Numbered from the stretch's first letter, positions 40,434-50,205 are shown. The stretch is 64,000 bases of DNA from Diplonema papillatum (GCA_030068145.1 JAPJBO010000069.1:186001-250000); one strand, 5' to 3'. A program made the numbers and translations. Notes: generated by a model not told the origin, from the sequence alone.

Positions 40434-41318
40434 TCACGCGGCCTTCTTCTTTCCGGAATCCGTGAAGAACAGAGACGCGAGGTACCGAGAGAGGGATGGC
40501 TGGGTGGGCGTGTCGGCGGCGGGCTCGACGCTGACGGTAAGCGGGCCCGCCGACGACGACGGAGCCGCGCTGTTGAGCGGGATGACCGCCAAGCCGTCGG
40601 GCGTCGACCGGCCGTCGGCGTCGGGAAACCGCTTCCAGAGGTCGGAGTTCGCGACGAACCGGTCGCTCGTGATGCCGGTGAACAGCAGGCCGTCCACGAA
40701 CCGCCCCGCCTCAGACGCGTGGTGCGGCGACGCGCGCAGGGCTTCGAGGAACTGCACCGCAAACGCCCTCTTCGGCGCCAAGTCGCGCTCGGGTGCATAC
40801 CGGAAAGAGCCGTCGAGACACACGAAGTGGCACCACGTCCCGGATAAGTTCGCGCACCTCTTCTGCCGCTCGCTGAGGTAGGACTCGTCGCAGATCGTGT
40901 CGTAGCTGTAGACGACGCCGAGCAGATCCTGCTTCTCGTGCCACACAATCTGGCCGACGTTGAAGGTGATGAGAGCTGACCTCTGCACCTCTTGCCTCGC
41001 GCCCGCGATGATGTTCCGCAGCTCGGTGCTGAACCGCAGGTGTGCGAACGCCTTCTTCGCGTCGAACGGACCTTCACCGCGGAACTCGCGGCGCACCCTG
41101 TCCGCGAGCCCGGAGTCGCCGCCCCGCAGCGTCTCCTGCACCTCGTCGATCAGCCCCCGCGGCGCGCTCATCTTCTTCGTCGGGCGCAGTGCGACGCGCA
41201 GGAGCAGGCGGTCGAGCTCCTCCATGTCCCGGGTGCCCCCGAGGCCGTTGAACTGCTTCTGCAGCATCTTCGTGCTCCGGAGCAGCCGCCCGTAGAGCCG
41301 AACTTGCATCGACATCAT
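40434..41318 (-). CDS. LYR-like N-terminus fused to a YccV/HspQ-type domain
   Basis: An intact 294-residue frame starting at tandem ATGs and ending in TGA. Residues 6-20 (VRLYGRLLRSTKMLQKQF) resemble the start of mitochondrial LYR-motif proteins, but with LYG in place of LYR. About 118-235 fits the YccV/HspQ (hemimethylated-DNA-binding) family: FNVGQIVWHEKQDLLGVVYS, YDTICDE, then FVCLDGSFRYAPERDL and FVANSDLWKRFPD, paralleling the family's VGQVV-H...GVI..WD, LV.DGS.RYV and Y.P blocks. Eukaryotic YccV domains occur in FBXO21 and plastid ClpF, where they serve protein turnover; that is known of the family, not shown here. A mitochondrial role is a guess. The C-terminal 60 residues are Ser/Pro-rich. 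Its 3' end is copied downstream at least twice. Confidence 0.75.
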   Translation of the reverse strand: MMSMQVRLYGRLLRSTKMLQKQFNGLGGTRDMEELDRLLLRVALRPTKKMSAPRGLIDEVQETLRGGDSGLADRVRREFRGEGPFDAKKAFAHLRFSTELRNIIAGARQEVQRSALITFNVGQIVWHEKQDLLGVVYSYDTICDESYLSERQKRCANLSGTWCHFVCLDGSFRYAPERDLAPKRAFAVQFLEALRASPHHASEAGRFVDGLLFTGITSDRFVANSDLWKRFPDADGRSTPDGLAVIPLNSAAPSSSAGPLTVSVEPAADTPTQPSLSRYLASLFFTDSGKKKAA

Positions 41319-42374
41319 TTTGATTTGTTTTCCTTCTGCCCCCTACGGGAGACGAAAACAGAAAATCAGGTCAGAGAGAGGGGATGGGGTGAAGGGATGG
41401 GAAGGGGAGGGATGGCCTGAGGGTGATCTGGTGAAGGGGCCGTCCGGTGCTTACTACGACAAGTGGTTTTGTGCGGTCGACGATATACGTCGTCCTGAAA
41501 ACGTTTTTTTATTTTGGAGTGAAAGTTTGCTTGAGGATCCGGGGTTCTAAAGTCTCCGGGTAACCGTCGTCGAAAGAGTTCTGTTCTGGTCTCGAATATT
41601 GTCTTACCTATGAGTAGCAGCAGTGTATGTACGTGTGGTACGGATCCGTTTAACGCGGTGCCCTCATTTTCACGAAAGTACGACAACGCTTCTGTACGTG
41701 TGTTTTTGTTGAGTGTTTACGCTCCTGCCTCTTCCCATCGTTGCATTGAGAAGACAATGTCCCGCCCCCCCCATCCATCGGCGGTACCCGACTAGAAAAG
41801 GATACGAAGAATGGGTAGGGGCGATGCCACGCCGCCTCCAAAAAAACAGCCGCTGATGATACTACGTGCAGCGCAAGGTGGAGAGAGAGGGAGAAAGAGA
41901 GATAGAGAGAGAGAGAATCAGTCGGCTAGCTAACGTCCTGATATCGCCCCGCACGTGGCCGTTGACACGAGAATACGCGGCACATAATCCTGAAGAGAGA
42001 AATCGTGATGGTGCCGGAGCTAGAAGGGCGGGGGGAAAGACGGCGGAGAACAGCTGGATCGCAGCCAGCCTCGCTTGACGGTTGGAGACAAGAGCGCTTA
42101 TGTATGCACCAGGAAGAAGCGCCCAGAGCAAAATGCTTGGTGCCCAGTATCCTCTTACGACACAGGTTTCCACTCCCGGTGCGAATAATCTCGAGGAGCG
42201 TTGACAGCCGCGGAAGAATCGCCCGCGATTTAGGCTATCGGCCAGCCGGTCCCATCAGTGATCCAGTAGGTACCTGTATCGTATGCCGTCGTATACAAGA
42301 AGTGCGATGTCGTACCATCGCATACAAGGGGTATGACGCATCTTATGACAAGAAGCACCCTGCTTACCTGTAAT
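41319..42374. other. Non-coding; microsatellites and short repeats
   Basis: (GA)n runs lie at 41875-41920. A short repeat shared with 7487, 22590, 32060 and 53565 is at 41515-41560 (GAGTGAAAGTTTGCTTGAGG). No gene recognised. Confidence 0.5.
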
Positions 42375-42540
42375 GCGTGCATGGCATCTTACGAAGTACT
42401 CAGCTCGCCTGTATCGACAAGCACCCTGCGAATGCGTACATGGCATCTTACGAAGTACTCAGCTCGCCTGTGTTGACAAGCACCCTGCTTACCTACATGG
42501 CATCTTACGAAGTACTCAGCTCGCCTGTATTGACATACAA
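42375..42540 (+). repeat. ~60 bp tandem repeat, three units
   Basis: Each unit holds CATGGCATCTTACGAAGTAC, TCAGCTCGCCTGT and (A/G)TTGACAAGCACCCTGC or variants. It sits just downstream of the RRP8 stop codon, but is not derived from RRP8 coding sequence. Confidence 0.85.
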
Positions 42541-42589
42541 GAAGCTTCCGTTCTTCTGTCATCGCAAAATGGGGTTGTACACCCCACCA

Positions 42590-43693
42590 CTAGCGCTTCT
42601 TGTACAGACACGGGGTGAGAAGCGCTGCCGCGTCGTGCGTCCGCCAAGGCCTGCCCTTGCCGTGCCGCCTCTTGACGGCGGTCACCAAGACAAAGTGCGT
42701 GTTTGCCGTGTCCGGCGCTTCGACGTCGAAGCCCGACGACGACAAGAAGCCCAGGAAGGCCTCGAGCGTGCTGGAAAGACGCGAGAACACCTCTGCGATC
42801 TTCAAAACGCCCCCCACCGCGAGGATCCGCCGCGCCTCGGCTATCACATTCGGCCAGTTTGTCCCCATGAGCGCAAGGGAGATGACCACGAAGTCGGCAC
42901 TCGACGACGGCAGGGGGACGGCCTTCGCGATGTCGCACGACACGATGTGCGGAGCTCTGGAAACGAGGTCGAAGGAGTGCACTTCGACTTTTCCCTTCAG
43001 CATCCCGGCGAGCGTCCCGTCTCCGCAGCCCAGGTCGGCGCAAATGATGCGGTTCGGGGACGGATTCTGGGTATCAGGCTTCCTGCGCTTCAACCCGTTC
43101 GCTGCCTTCAGGACCTGCGAGGCGATGACGCTAAGGGGGTTCTTCGGCCACTTCGCGACCTGCTCTCGGTAGCCCTCGTGGTACTCTTCGAAAAGCGCCG
43201 GTTCTTCCTCGAACATCGCGGACGCCTCTTGGCTGGACGACGTGTACAGCTTCTCGTTAAGCCACCGGAACTTGCCGCCCTTCAAGCTGTCCGCCAGCTT
43301 CTCGAGTGTGCCCCTGTTCGCCGCGGGACCGTGGTCCCTCCCCGTGAACAGGGTGCCCTTGACGCTGTTCTCCGGGAGCAGCGGCGGGGTCGCCGGGCGC
43401 TCCGGGTACGCCCGCACCGGCGGCTCTTCTTCCGCTTCTTCTTTCGCTTCCTTCTTCGCTTCCGCTTTCTTTTCGGGGGCTTCCGTGCGCGCGCCCCCGC
43501 GAGGCTCGTGCGGCGAGCTGCCGACGAAGAACACGTTTGCTCGCCTCGCCTTCTTCGCAGGGGTGCCCACGAGGGTAGTTTGGGCTCGCTTGGCTGTGTT
43601 TGGCTTACTTTCTTCTCCCTGTTGCTGGTTTTCCACGCCAGCGTTTGCTCGTTGAGGACTTGCCACAGGGACGGTGTGGGCTCGCTCGGCCAT
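42590..43693 (-). CDS. RRP8: Ribosomal RNA-processing protein 8 (rRNA adenine-N1 methyltransferase)
   Basis: A complete 367-residue frame, ATG to TAG. Residues 1-110 are charged and low-complexity (AEAKKEAKEEAEEEPPVRA), typical of the poorly conserved nucleolar N-terminus. From about 175 it matches Rrp8: WPKNPLSVIASQVLK, the SAM-binding ICADLGCGDGTL (about 215), VHSFDLVSRAPHIVSCDIAK, then SLALMGTNWPNVIAEARRIL, GGVLKIAEVFSRL and a final NTHFVLVTAVK strand. Yeast Rrp8 makes m1A in 25S rRNA, and its human homologue also silences rDNA. All family blocks are present, so the enzyme should be active and nucleolar. On the transcribed strand the 5' flank contains CTGGAAAACCAGCAACAAGA, a possible splice acceptor. 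A truncated duplicate lies directly upstream. Confidence 0.92.
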   Translation of the reverse strand: MAERAHTVPVASPQRANAGVENQQQGEESKPNTAKRAQTTLVGTPAKKARRANVFFVGSSPHEPRGGARTEAPEKKAEAKKEAKEEAEEEPPVRAYPERPATPPLLPENSVKGTLFTGRDHGPAANRGTLEKLADSLKGGKFRWLNEKLYTSSSQEASAMFEEEPALFEEYHEGYREQVAKWPKNPLSVIASQVLKAANGLKRRKPDTQNPSPNRIICADLGCGDGTLAGMLKGKVEVHSFDLVSRAPHIVSCDIAKAVPLPSSSADFVVISLALMGTNWPNVIAEARRILAVGGVLKIAEVFSRLSSTLEAFLGFLSSSGFDVEAPDTANTHFVLVTAVKRRHGKGRPWRTHDAAALLTPCLYKKR

Positions 43694-44359
43694 ATTCTTG
43701 TTTAGTTTCTTCTTGTTGCTGGTTTTCCAGCGCCCCAGCCCTTTTCCTGTGTGATATGGACTGTAGGACTTGAGAAGAAACCGGCTTGTTCTCTGTTCCC
43801 TTCAGCATTTATTAGCGTTATAAGGTTCAACGTTTTCCTGGGGCCAGGTTTCGTGCTGTGCTGGTCTTGAGTCTTGCTGAGCCAAGCGGGGGGGTTCGGC
43901 TTCAGGTTGCCGTCGTAGTCTTCGAGAACGTCTTGATGTGTAAATATTCTCGTTTCAGCCACCGGAACTCAAGCTGTCCCTGTTCGCCGCGGCGCCGTGG
44001 TCCCTCCCCGTGAACAGGGTGCCCTTGACGCTGTTCTCCGGGAGCAGCGGCGGGGTCACCGGGCGCTCCGGGTACGCCCGCACCGGCGGCTCTTCTTCCG
44101 CTTCTTCTTTCGCTTCCTTCTTCGCTTCCGCTTTCTTTTCGGGGACTTCCGTGCGCGCGCCCCCGCGAGGCTCGTGCGGCGAGCTGCCGACGAAGAACAC
44201 GTTTGCTCGCCTCGCCTTCTTCGCAGGGGTGCCCACGAGGGTAGTGTGGGCTCGCTTGGCCGTGTTTGGCTTACTTTCTTCTCCCTGATGCTGGTTTTCC
44301 ACGCCAGCGTTTGCTCGTTGAGGACTTGCCACAGGGACGGTGTGGGCTCGCTCGGCCAT
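43694..44359 (-). pseudogene. Truncated tandem duplicate of the RRP8 5' half
   Basis: From ATG at 44359 the frame repeats RRP8 residues 1-125 nearly perfectly (MAERAHTVPVASPQRANAGV, NVFFVGSSPHEPRGGA) and then breaks off as NRDSLSSGG and a stop at 43955, where RRP8 has NRGTLEKLADSLKGGKF. A deletion of about 18 bases plus further loss removed the methyltransferase domain. The 43730-43960 flank and the flank upstream of this copy (44380-44620) are also alike, so the duplicated unit is about 660 bp. It could make a short nucleolar-type N-terminal peptide, but is probably dead. Confidence 0.85.
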
Positions 44360-44495
44360 ATTCTTGTTTATTTTCTTCTTGTTGCTGGTTTTCCAGCGCC
44401 CCAGCCCTTTTCCTGTGTGATATGGACTGTAGGACTTGAGAAGAAACCGGCTTGTTCTCTGTTCAGCATTTAGTAGCGTTATAAGGTTCAACGTT

Positions 44496-44928
44496 TTACT
44501 GGGGCGGTTTCGTGCTGTGCTGGTCTTGAGTCTTGCTGAGCCAAGCGGGGGGGGTTCGGCTCCAGGTTGCCGTCGTAGTCTTCTCGAGATCGGGCGTCTC
44601 CTCGAACATCTTGATGTGTAAATATTCTCGTTTCAGCCACCGGAACTCAAGCTGTACGCCAGCTTCTCGAGTGTGTCCCTGTTCGCCGCGGCGCCGTGGT
44701 CCCTCCCCCCGTGCCCCGCACCTCGTGATGTTCGCATCACAAAACAAAGAAGACAGTGAAATGGTTGTTACCCGGCCGGGTTTTCGCTCACGACCGTTTC
44801 CTGAACGATCCTTCACTAAATCCGCGGTTAAGTAACCTGGCCTCAGTGGTGCAAGCACCACGCGCTCTTCGAACCCAAGAAACATTTTCCCCCGTGAACC
44901 AGCGTGCCTTCGTGACGCTGTTCTCCGG
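44496..44928 (-). pseudogene. Further RRP8-like scraps
   Basis: 44595-44705 encodes QLEFRWLKREYLHIKMFEE, parallel to RRP8 GKFRWLNEKLYTSSSQE, followed by TPPAWLSKTQDQHSTKP shared with 43870-43915. 44875-44928 encodes [18 protein letters not shown], parallel to RRP8 PENSVKGTLFTGRDHG. These are older, more decayed relatives of the 5' duplication. Confidence 0.65.
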
Positions 44929-45108
44929 GGCAATACTGCCTTCACTGGCAACATCTAAACAGCCGATCAAATTCATGGTTGATTTACCCGAACCCGAGGA
45001 GCCCATGATGGCGACCAACTCCCCCTGTTGGATCTCTAAATAGAAGCCTTTCGAGGCCCATGCCTGCTCTTCGCCCATCTGATAAACTTTTTTCGCCTGA
45101 TGAACCTT
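44929..45108 (-). pseudogene. Fragment of a MacB/LolD-type ABC transporter ATPase
   Basis: On the minus strand the frame reads [34 protein letters not shown], then Walker A SSGSGKST and [21 protein letters not shown](L/F)VAIMG.SGSGKST and MNLIGCLD are hallmarks of the bacterial MacB/LolD family, which is rare in eukaryotic nuclei. The family has GKSTLMN, so one Leu codon is missing here. Two stop codons lie directly upstream (TAATAA) and the sequence passes at PENSV into an RRP8-derived scrap. It is therefore a dead chimera, about 60 codons long. Origin from a bacterial donor, or from an endosymbiont or contaminant joined in assembly, cannot be separated by eye. Confidence 0.7.
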
Positions 45109-45672
45109 TTATTAGGGTTTGAGACATTAGCCACTCACCTTTTAGGCAGAGCAGCAGACGGCCCGCATCGTCGTCTTCCGCCACTCGCCGTGCACTTGCG
45201 GTTTCAGGGCGTCACCCCATAAAGCTGCACAGACCGGGTTCTTGAAGACTACACAGCTGCTGGAAAGAGATTTGAACTTAGTCTGAAAGATGGTGATCTA
45301 ATCACTAGCGTGCGTATAGTTTCTGCGGCGGTGACAGTACGTGTGTGTCTTAGTCGTCTGTTGCCGACTAGTCGACTTCTTTCAGAGCGCGCGTCTCATT
45401 TCGTATGTGTTTTGTCATTTCCGTGGTTCTTGCGACACCGACTTCACGTTCGGTGGGAATGCGTTCTCGTTGTCGTCTAGCAACATCGACCGGTCCCTCC
45501 GAGAAACTTCGACAGGGGAATCTCGCTTGCTTCTGCGTGCAGTGATCGCCAAAAGGTTAAACGAACGGATGAACCATTTATCACATTTATTACTGCCGTC
45601 GTGCATCGAAGGCGCTACGAGACTTCTTGCCCGCAGTACAGGTGCATCAAAGACTTTTTGCGTTCATAGAGC
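45109..45672. other. Non-coding, no feature recognised
   Basis: The plus frame 45341-45913 is antisense to the membrane-protein fragment downstream and lacks family resemblance. Confidence 0.4.
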
Positions 45673-46094
45673 TCAGGTCTTGATGCGAGGGGTTAATCCC
45701 AGCCTTCTGAATACCAGCAGTACGCTAATGCCCAGCAAACTGGGCCACCCAAAAAGCGCGTCGAAAGCAAGAAGAACCCCCTTCTGGAATCGCGTAGTTC
45801 GAAAGGTCGTTCGAAAGGCAGGCACGTGTTCAGCTCCCATCAGCGAGCCGGTGAGCTCCTTGCCAATCGCAACAAAAGCCCGAATCACAAGGAAAAATGC
45901 GCAGGCCACATGAATGCCATGTAAAACCGGGTTTCGTGAAACTGTGCGTGCGACCTTGGTTGGTTCGCTTGGGGCTTCCCATTTTCAGGGTTGCGAAAGC
46001 TGCTCTTGCAAGGACGCTTTCGAGGTCGTAACGACAACAGGAGCTTGATTGATTTCATTGGCAGTTTCAGAGGAACCCAAGTCCGTGTCATAGG
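45673..46094 (-). pseudogene. Two-segment membrane protein fragment with in-frame TGA
   Basis: The 3' part reads VACAFFLVIRAFVAIGKEL, a hydrophobic segment, then AEHVPAFRTTFRTTRFQK and GVLLAFDALFGWPSLLGISV with LLVF, a second hydrophobic segment, ending TPRIKT. The same frame continues upstream through KWEAPSEPTKVARTVSRNP to a TGA at about 45991 and beyond it as DTDLGSSETANEINQAPVVV, TTSKASLQEQL. Continuity of frame on both sides suggests one former coding sequence broken by a stop, or an intron spanning the TGA. No ATG start fits. No family was recognised. Confidence 0.4.
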
Positions 46095-46736
46095 ATAGTT
46101 GAGTCACAAAACGGATACAAAAAGGAGGGCGGTTGCATTGTCCTCACGAAAGGGGGTCGGTCCTGCTTTAGAGCGTGCATTAGGTTTTCCGACTTCTGCA
46201 ACCGCGGGCAGCGCAAACTCGAGGTCGAGTCAACTATCCCCTGCACTATTTTTTGCACACTTTGGCAAGCAAAAGGGTAGGACCAAGCTGGGGTTTCGCA
46301 CCTGCACGGTGAGACAAGCATTTTGTTTAAGCGTGCCGGTTGATCGTTTTCCCACTTCTATTTACCCTGTGCCACTTTACTTAGGATTTCATCAACCACC
46401 ACCTCAGTGTAGTGCGCATGCAGCCTAGGACATTTGGGAGCATCACAGACCTGCTATTGGCTCGCTCTTCCACGCGTGAGTCGCGCACAGTCCCCTGAAA
46501 AAGTAACGCGCGTCTCGGGTAAGCAGCAAGCCGCCGATGCCAAAAGACACCGCCTTGATAGGTTGCCTATTTAAGGGTCGAGATCTCGTTTCTAACAGTT
46601 CAGGGTTCGCTGCTGGATAGATTTGAACCCTTTCCGAGAAGCCCCCGGCTCCTCCCCGTAGTGGAGTGCGTAGTTAAATTCGACCCGTAGTTTCCCCAGA
46701 AGGCCCATCCTGGTCTGCCCAGGGAATCCTCCGGGC
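46095..46736. repeat. Repeat shared with 35320-35440 and 22160; otherwise unassigned
   Basis: CACGAAAGGGGGTCGGTCCT, GCTTTAG, TTAGGTTTTCC and GAGTCAACTATCCCCTGCAC match 35327-35438 and partly 22170-22200. No gene. Confidence 0.6.
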
Positions 46737-48260
46737 TTAAACCCTGGTTCTTACTCCGCTCACGCGGCTGCCACTGATGCTGCCGAAACTGAGGGTCCGT
46801 CCGCCCTGGCGAGGCGATGAAGACGGCTCGGAGGGCTCGGCGGCCATGTCGCCGAAGCGCAGCTCTGCAGATCGTCGTCCTCCAGCGACGGCCGCCGCGT
46901 GGGCTTTCCGATTCCGGTCAGCTCGCGCGGGAGGTTCATGCTCGACCTTTACGAACAGGAGAGAATAGTATCGAAGGCAGCACTCGACTTTACAGTTCGG
47001 ACACTGCGCCAGACAGAGTGAAGCCACGACCAAGATGATACATGCTCGCTGCTGTACGTGAACAGACTTGCTACGAGCCCCAGCCCAGAAGGTATTCCGC
47101 ATCGGTTTTACTCCGCCCCCGCCACTGCCACGCTGATGCTGTCGAAGCTGAGGGCCCGCCCGCCCTGGCGGAGAGGCGAGGAAGACAGCTCGAAGGGCTC
47201 GGCGGCCATGTCGCCAGCCGAGCCGCGGCTCTGCAGATCGTCGTCTGCCAGCGACGACGCCGTGGGCTTCCCGGTTCCGGTCAGCTCGCGGGAGGCATGC
47301 TCGACCTTTACGAACAGGGGAGACTTCTTGTCGAAGAAGAGTTCGGACACTGCGCCAGACAGAGTGAAGCCACGACCAAGATGATACATGTTCGCCTGCT
47401 GTACGTGAATAGATTTGCTACAAACCCTTCTAAGAAGGCATTTCGCATCCTGAACGGTTTCACTTCGTCACAGCATCTGCCACGCTGATGCTGTCAAAAC
47501 TGAGGGCCCGCCCGCCCTGGCGGAGAGGCGAGGAACCAGCTCGAAGAGCTCGGCGGCCATGTCGCCGCCGAAGCGCAGATCTGCAGATCGTCGTCCGCCA
47601 GCGACGTCCGCCGCGCGGGCTTCCCGGTCCCGGCCAGCTCACGCGGGCGATTCGTGTTCGACCCGTCCCTTTACGGGACGGGGGACAAATACTTGTCGAA
47701 GAAGGTACTATCCGAGCTAGAGTTCGGACACTGCACCTTCAGAGTGAAGCCACGACAAGAATGATACATGCTCGATGCTGTATGCGGGAGGTGCATGCTC
47801 AACTTGTACGAGCAGGGGAGAATTTTGTCGAAGAATACACAATTCGACTCAGAGTTTGGACACTGCGCCAGACAGAGTGAAGCCACGACCAGAATGATAC
47901 GATACATGTTCGCTGCTGTACGTGAACAGATTTGCTACGAATCGACCGCTTCACTCCGCCTCCAGCACTGCCACGCTGATGCTGTAGAAACTGAGGGCCC
48001 GCCCGCCCTGGCGGAGAGGCGAGGAAGACGGCTCGGAGGGCTCGGCGGCCATGTCGCCGGCCGAAACGCAGCTCTGCAGATCGTCGTCCGCCAGCGACGG
48101 CCACCGCACGGGCTTCCCAGTTCCGGCCAGCTCACGCGGAAGGTTCATGCTCGACCTGTACGAACAGGGGAGAATCTTAGCGAAGAAGGCAGAACTCAGA
48201 GTTCGGACACAGCCACGACCAAGATGGTACGTGCTGCTGTATGTGAACAGATTTGCTACA
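46737..48260 (-). pseudogene. Four serial copies of the 3' end of the single-pass membrane protein gene
   Basis: The tail-encoding end of the intact gene recurs at about 46775-46945, 47130-47300, 47485-47650 and 47965-48145, all in the same direction. Landmarks are RELAGTGKP, SLADDDLQS, GDMAAEPSEPSSSPLRQGG and ALSFDSISVAVAGAE. The copies at 47965 and 47130 keep the tail frame open to its stop; 47485 and 46775 carry frameshifts. Between copies lies a repeated flank of 130-250 bases containing CGTACAGCAGCGAACATG and CTTCACTCTGTCTGGCGCAG. No copy has the signal peptide or membrane segment, so none encodes a full protein. Confidence 0.85.
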
Positions 48261-48271
48261 AAACGACGGCT

Positions 48272-49393
48272 TCACTCCGCCCCCGCCACCGCCACGCTGA
48301 TGCTGTCGAAACTGAGGGCCCGCCCGCCCTGGCGGAGAGGCGAGGAAGACGGCTCCGAGGGCTCGGCGGCCATGTCGCCCGCCGAAGCGCAGCTCTGCAG
48401 ATCGTCGTCCGCCAGCGACGGCCGCCGCGCGGGCTTCCCGGTCCCGGCCAGCTCCCGCGGGCGGTTCGTACTCGACGCCGCGTCCTCACCCTCCTCCTCA
48501 CCCCCGCTGTCCGCAGCATCCGTCGCCGCCGTCGACGGGCCCACCGACGACATCTCGATGTGACACCCGCCGTTGCCGTCCTCCCAGCCGCCCCGCCCGC
48601 TGCTGGCCTCGCTCCCGGCCTCCCCTTTCCCCCCAGCCACGCCTGCTTCCGGCGGCTCAGGCCTCCGGTTTGGTATCATGTTGAGCACCCCAAGCCCCGC
48701 GATGAACAGCGCCACGGCAACCCCGAACCCACACACGGCGAGCACCGTCAGCCGCCGGTAGTACATGTCGGCGCTGCTCCTCGCCGATTCCTCAACCATC
48801 CGCCGCGCCGCGGCATCCCGCAGCAGCACGGTGGGGTCCGCCGCGTGCAGGACCGTGATGCGCAGCGCGCCGGCCGCGCCGCCGTACCCGAAGGAAACGG
48901 CGGGGCTCGTGATCAAAACGGGACCCCCGTCGCCGTGCGGCGGCCGGGTGGTGTTCACGTACACGTACACGGCTCGCAAAAACATGGCGGTCGTTTCGTT
49001 GGGGCGGGGGCCGAATATTAGCCCCCGGTGGATCGCCGGCGTGACCGTGAGGGCTCCGGCCAGCTGGATGGTTGTCGTGGAGTTGCCCCCTGGGGGTGGA
49101 AATGGCGCTGAAAGCGTGTACCTCGGACTGGTCCAGGAGGTACCCTCGAGCTGCTTGGATTCGTTCGAGAGCGTCAGGGAGTGGGCGACGCCGTCGATGG
49201 TGACGTGGGTCAGCCCGAGCCCTGGCATCACTTCGGCGCCCGCCGCTGCCCCCCACGCCTCCACCGCACTCTCGCACGCGAGCCGCAACTCATTGCGATC
49301 CTCTTCTCGGAGGGCCATGACAACCCCGGCTAACCCAGTCACACACAGGGCTGCCAGAAGGGAGGCCCATCCAGGCACTCGGCTGGCACGCAT
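48272..49393 (-). CDS. Type I single-pass membrane protein, function unknown
   Basis: A 373-residue ATG frame. Residues about 8-27 (GWASLLAALCVTGLAGVVMA) form a signal peptide or signal anchor. Residues 28-212 should be lumenal or extracellular and hold four N-glycosylation sequons (NES, NST, NET, NTT). A membrane segment follows at about 214-240 (LTVLAVCGFGVAVALFIAGL). The remaining ~130 residues are an acidic, Ser/Gly/Pro-rich cytosolic tail with a possible basic-Ser site (KPARRPSLADDD). No enzymatic domain was recognised; a surface or endomembrane receptor-like protein is plausible. The part encoding the last ~65 residues is copied four times downstream. Confidence 0.8.
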   Translation of the reverse strand: MRASRVPGWASLLAALCVTGLAGVVMALREEDRNELRLACESAVEAWGAAAGAEVMPGLGLTHVTIDGVAHSLTLSNESKQLEGTSWTSPRYTLSAPFPPPGGNSTTTIQLAGALTVTPAIHRGLIFGPRPNETTAMFLRAVYVYVNTTRPPHGDGGPVLITSPAVSFGYGGAAGALRITVLHAADPTVLLRDAAARRMVEESARSSADMYYRRLTVLAVCGFGVAVALFIAGLGVLNMIPNRRPEPPEAGVAGGKGEAGSEASSGRGGWEDGNGGCHIEMSSVGPSTAATDAADSGGEEEGEDAASSTNRPRELAGTGKPARRPSLADDDLQSCASAGDMAAEPSEPSSSPLRQGGRALSFDSISVAVAGAE

Positions 49394-50205
49394 CTACAAC
49401 GCCTTAGACATAAGCCCCCCCGCCCTCTCCCTTCCTGCTTTTGTGAGCTAGCTTGAGGTTTTTCGTCTGAGTCGAGAAGAAGTGCGTAGTTTTGTTGAAG
49501 AAAGGTTCTGCGTGATGTTATGGATGCTGCTACCACCACGCTCTCTCTCGCATTGCATGAGCGCAACGCTTCTGCTCATTGAACAGATAGTATAATGGTT
49601 CATCGTACCCAGGGTCAGTAAAAGGTGCTATAGAACCCGATAAGACGTCCTAGTAGCCTAATCAACAACTGATGCCAGCAAAGACTTCCGGATGTTTTTT
49701 ACTTTCTGTAATGGTTAGGGCCAGGGTTTCCTTGGGATAGGAATTGTTCAGTTCAACGTATCGGCCTTACTGGCCTGATGGTCCCTGCCTTGATTGATCT
49801 ACAGCCCGAAACCTTTGCAGCACCAGGGCCTCTCCTCCACGAAGTGCTCTCATACTCACCGCTGAGCATTCCGAGAGAGAGAGAGAGAGAGCGAATGCTG
49901 ACTTGCGGATCACTGCTAGAAAGCAGTGAAAGCAGCAACCACTTGTGTACTTGTGTAGATAGCCGCAGGTGGACAGGGGCAAGATAGTGTGCGGTGGTCG
50001 TAGCATTTTCTAGACAGACAGAGGGTCAGAGAGGCACCAAACGCGCACCCGAAGGTGCCGATCGGGTCAGGCTGAGGGGCACGATACTACACGCAAAAAA
50101 GACGGCGACTGAGTTTACTGACGACGTCTGTGGTGTCGGGAACTCATGTCACGTTGTACTCGCTCTCTGACACCGCACCGGAAACGGGAAGGGTGCTCGG
50201 CTGGT
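49394..50205. other. Non-coding, no feature recognised
   Basis: It holds a GA microsatellite at 49873-49892 and scattered short repeats. This is the 5' flank of the membrane-protein gene and the far 3' flank of the IQ-protein copies. Confidence 0.45.

Noticed and set aside
46737..47400. Apparent short signal peptides (VVASLCLAQC) ahead of the tail copies
   Set aside because: The stretch is the repeated 3' flank between copies, present in each whether or not the frame fits; it is absent from the intact gene's coding sequence.
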